A stretch of DNA of 5,295 nt from Lachnospiraceae bacterium (GTDB lineage Bacteria > Bacillota > Clostridia > Lachnospirales > Lachnospiraceae). The notes below the pieces were generated by a model. It was not told the DNA's origin and made no database searches. It saw nothing but the letters and a program-made list of their open reading frames with translations. The position numbers and the translations under genes were made by a program. Of the stretch, positions 4,835 to 5,295 are shown piece after piece; within the stretch, counting starts at the first letter, position 1, and the number at the start of each line of letters is the position of its first letter. Location of the stretch: NCBI GenBank assembly GCA_024694785.1, contig JAILJL010000200.1, positions 1 through 5,295 on the forward strand, in the 5' to 3' direction.

Positions 4835-5272
4835 ATGTATAGCGAGAAAGTAATGGATCATTTCCAGCATCCAAGAAACGTTGGCGAGATAGAGAACGCA
4901 TCAGGCGTTGGCACCGTAGGTAACGCAAAGTGCGGAGATATCATGAGAATGTATCTTGATATCGATGATAACGGTATAATAAGAGATTGTAAGTTCAAGA
5001 CATTCGGCTGCGGTGCGGCAGTTGCTACATCATCAATGGCAACAGAGCTTGTAATGGGTAAGACCATTGAAGAGGCATTAAAAGTTACCAATCAGGCAGT
5101 TATGGAAGCACTTGACGGACTTCCGCCTGTTAAGGTACATTGCTCACTTCTTGCAGAAGAGGCAATTCATGCAGCGCTTTGGGATTATGCAGAGAAGCAT
5201 GGTATCAAGATAGAAGGCCTTAAGAAGCCGAAGAGCGATATATCCGAAGGCGAAGAAGAAGAAGATTATTAG
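4835..5272 (+). CDS. iscU: Iron-sulfur cluster scaffold protein IscU (NifU N-terminal type)
   Basis: IscU is the cytosolic scaffold on which [2Fe-2S] and [4Fe-4S] clusters are built with sulfur from IscS. The 145-residue protein starts MYSEKVMDHFQHPRNVGEIE and has the three ligand cysteines: C33 in NAKCGD (with D35), C59 in FGCGAA and C103 in VHCS with H102 before it. The motif LPPVK (96-100), which in the E. coli system is recognised by the chaperone HscA, is conserved. The domain ends around residue 128; a further tail to residue 145 is Lys/Pro-rich and then very acidic (EGEEEEDY end), which is longer than the 128-residue E. coli protein. The gene starts 21 bp after iscS behind GGAGGT (4823-4828, 6-nt gap). 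The NifU central and C-terminal domains are absent, so it is the short scaffold form. Confidence 0.97.
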   Translation: MYSEKVMDHFQHPRNVGEIENASGVGTVGNAKCGDIMRMYLDIDDNGIIRDCKFKTFGCGAAVATSSMATELVMGKTIEEALKVTNQAVMEALDGLPPVKVHCSLLAEEAIHAALWDYAEKHGIKIEGLKKPKSDISEGEEEEDY

Positions 5273-5293
5273 TATCACTTCCCTATGGTGATA
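5273..5293 (+). other. Possible hairpin just after iscU, cut by the window end
   Basis: TATCAC (5273-5278) and GTGATA (5288-5293) are perfectly complementary, with a 9-nt loop between them. The stem begins directly after the iscU stop codon. It might be the start of a terminator or an intercistronic processing hairpin; the sequence that would show a T-run lies outside the window. Confidence 0.35.
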
Positions 5294-5295
5294 AT

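Noticed and set aside
3629..5272. A nitrogen-fixation (nif) context for the NifS/NifU-like pair
   Set aside because: IscU lacks the NifU central and C-terminal domains and the operon is led by an IscR-like regulator, so general Fe-S cluster assembly is the better reading.

Overview
The window looks like chromosomal DNA from a low- to mid-GC Gram-positive anaerobe of the Clostridia, most likely a Lachnospiraceae-type organism (Butyrivibrio/Roseburia group). This is inferred from strong AGGAGG-type ribosome binding sites, AT-rich spacers with sigma-A promoters, the preference for AAG lysine codons, a short iscR-iscS-iscU cluster, and a motility-type (sigma-28/SigD-like) promoter. No species was identified by search. 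All genes read on the + strand and the region is housekeeping. I see no mobile element, CRISPR array, tRNA or rRNA.

Layout: (1) 2-637, the C-terminal part of the ATPase YchF (the gene starts outside the window). (2) 668-1207, nrdR, preceded by a sigma-A-like promoter and two tandem NrdR-box-like sites 32 bp apart, which suggests autoregulation. (3) 1237-1735, a self-contained unit: a sigma-28-type promoter, a 120-residue protein of unknown function, and an intrinsic terminator. (4) 1747-2256, a YqeG-type HAD phosphatase whose ribosome binding site directly follows the terminator's T-run. (5) 2300-3018, efp (elongation factor P) with a near-consensus promoter, a leader of about 84 nt and a very strong terminator. 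(6) 3076-5272, iscR-iscS-iscU, the iron-sulfur cluster operon. Its leader carries an exact-length array of four 15-bp imperfect direct repeats. The window ends in a possible hairpin just after iscU.

How the genes work together: IscS supplies sulfur from cysteine, IscU is the scaffold on which clusters are built, and IscR, an Rrf2 regulator with four cysteines, probably senses cluster status and controls the operon. The other genes are independent housekeeping units: NrdR controls ribonucleotide reductase, EF-P rescues ribosomes at polyproline, and YchF is a translation/stress-linked ATPase. The least understood parts are the sigma-28-driven orphan cistron at 1332-1694 and the 15-bp repeat array at 3121-3180. 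No whole new system is evident. These two are the best candidates for undescribed biology here.
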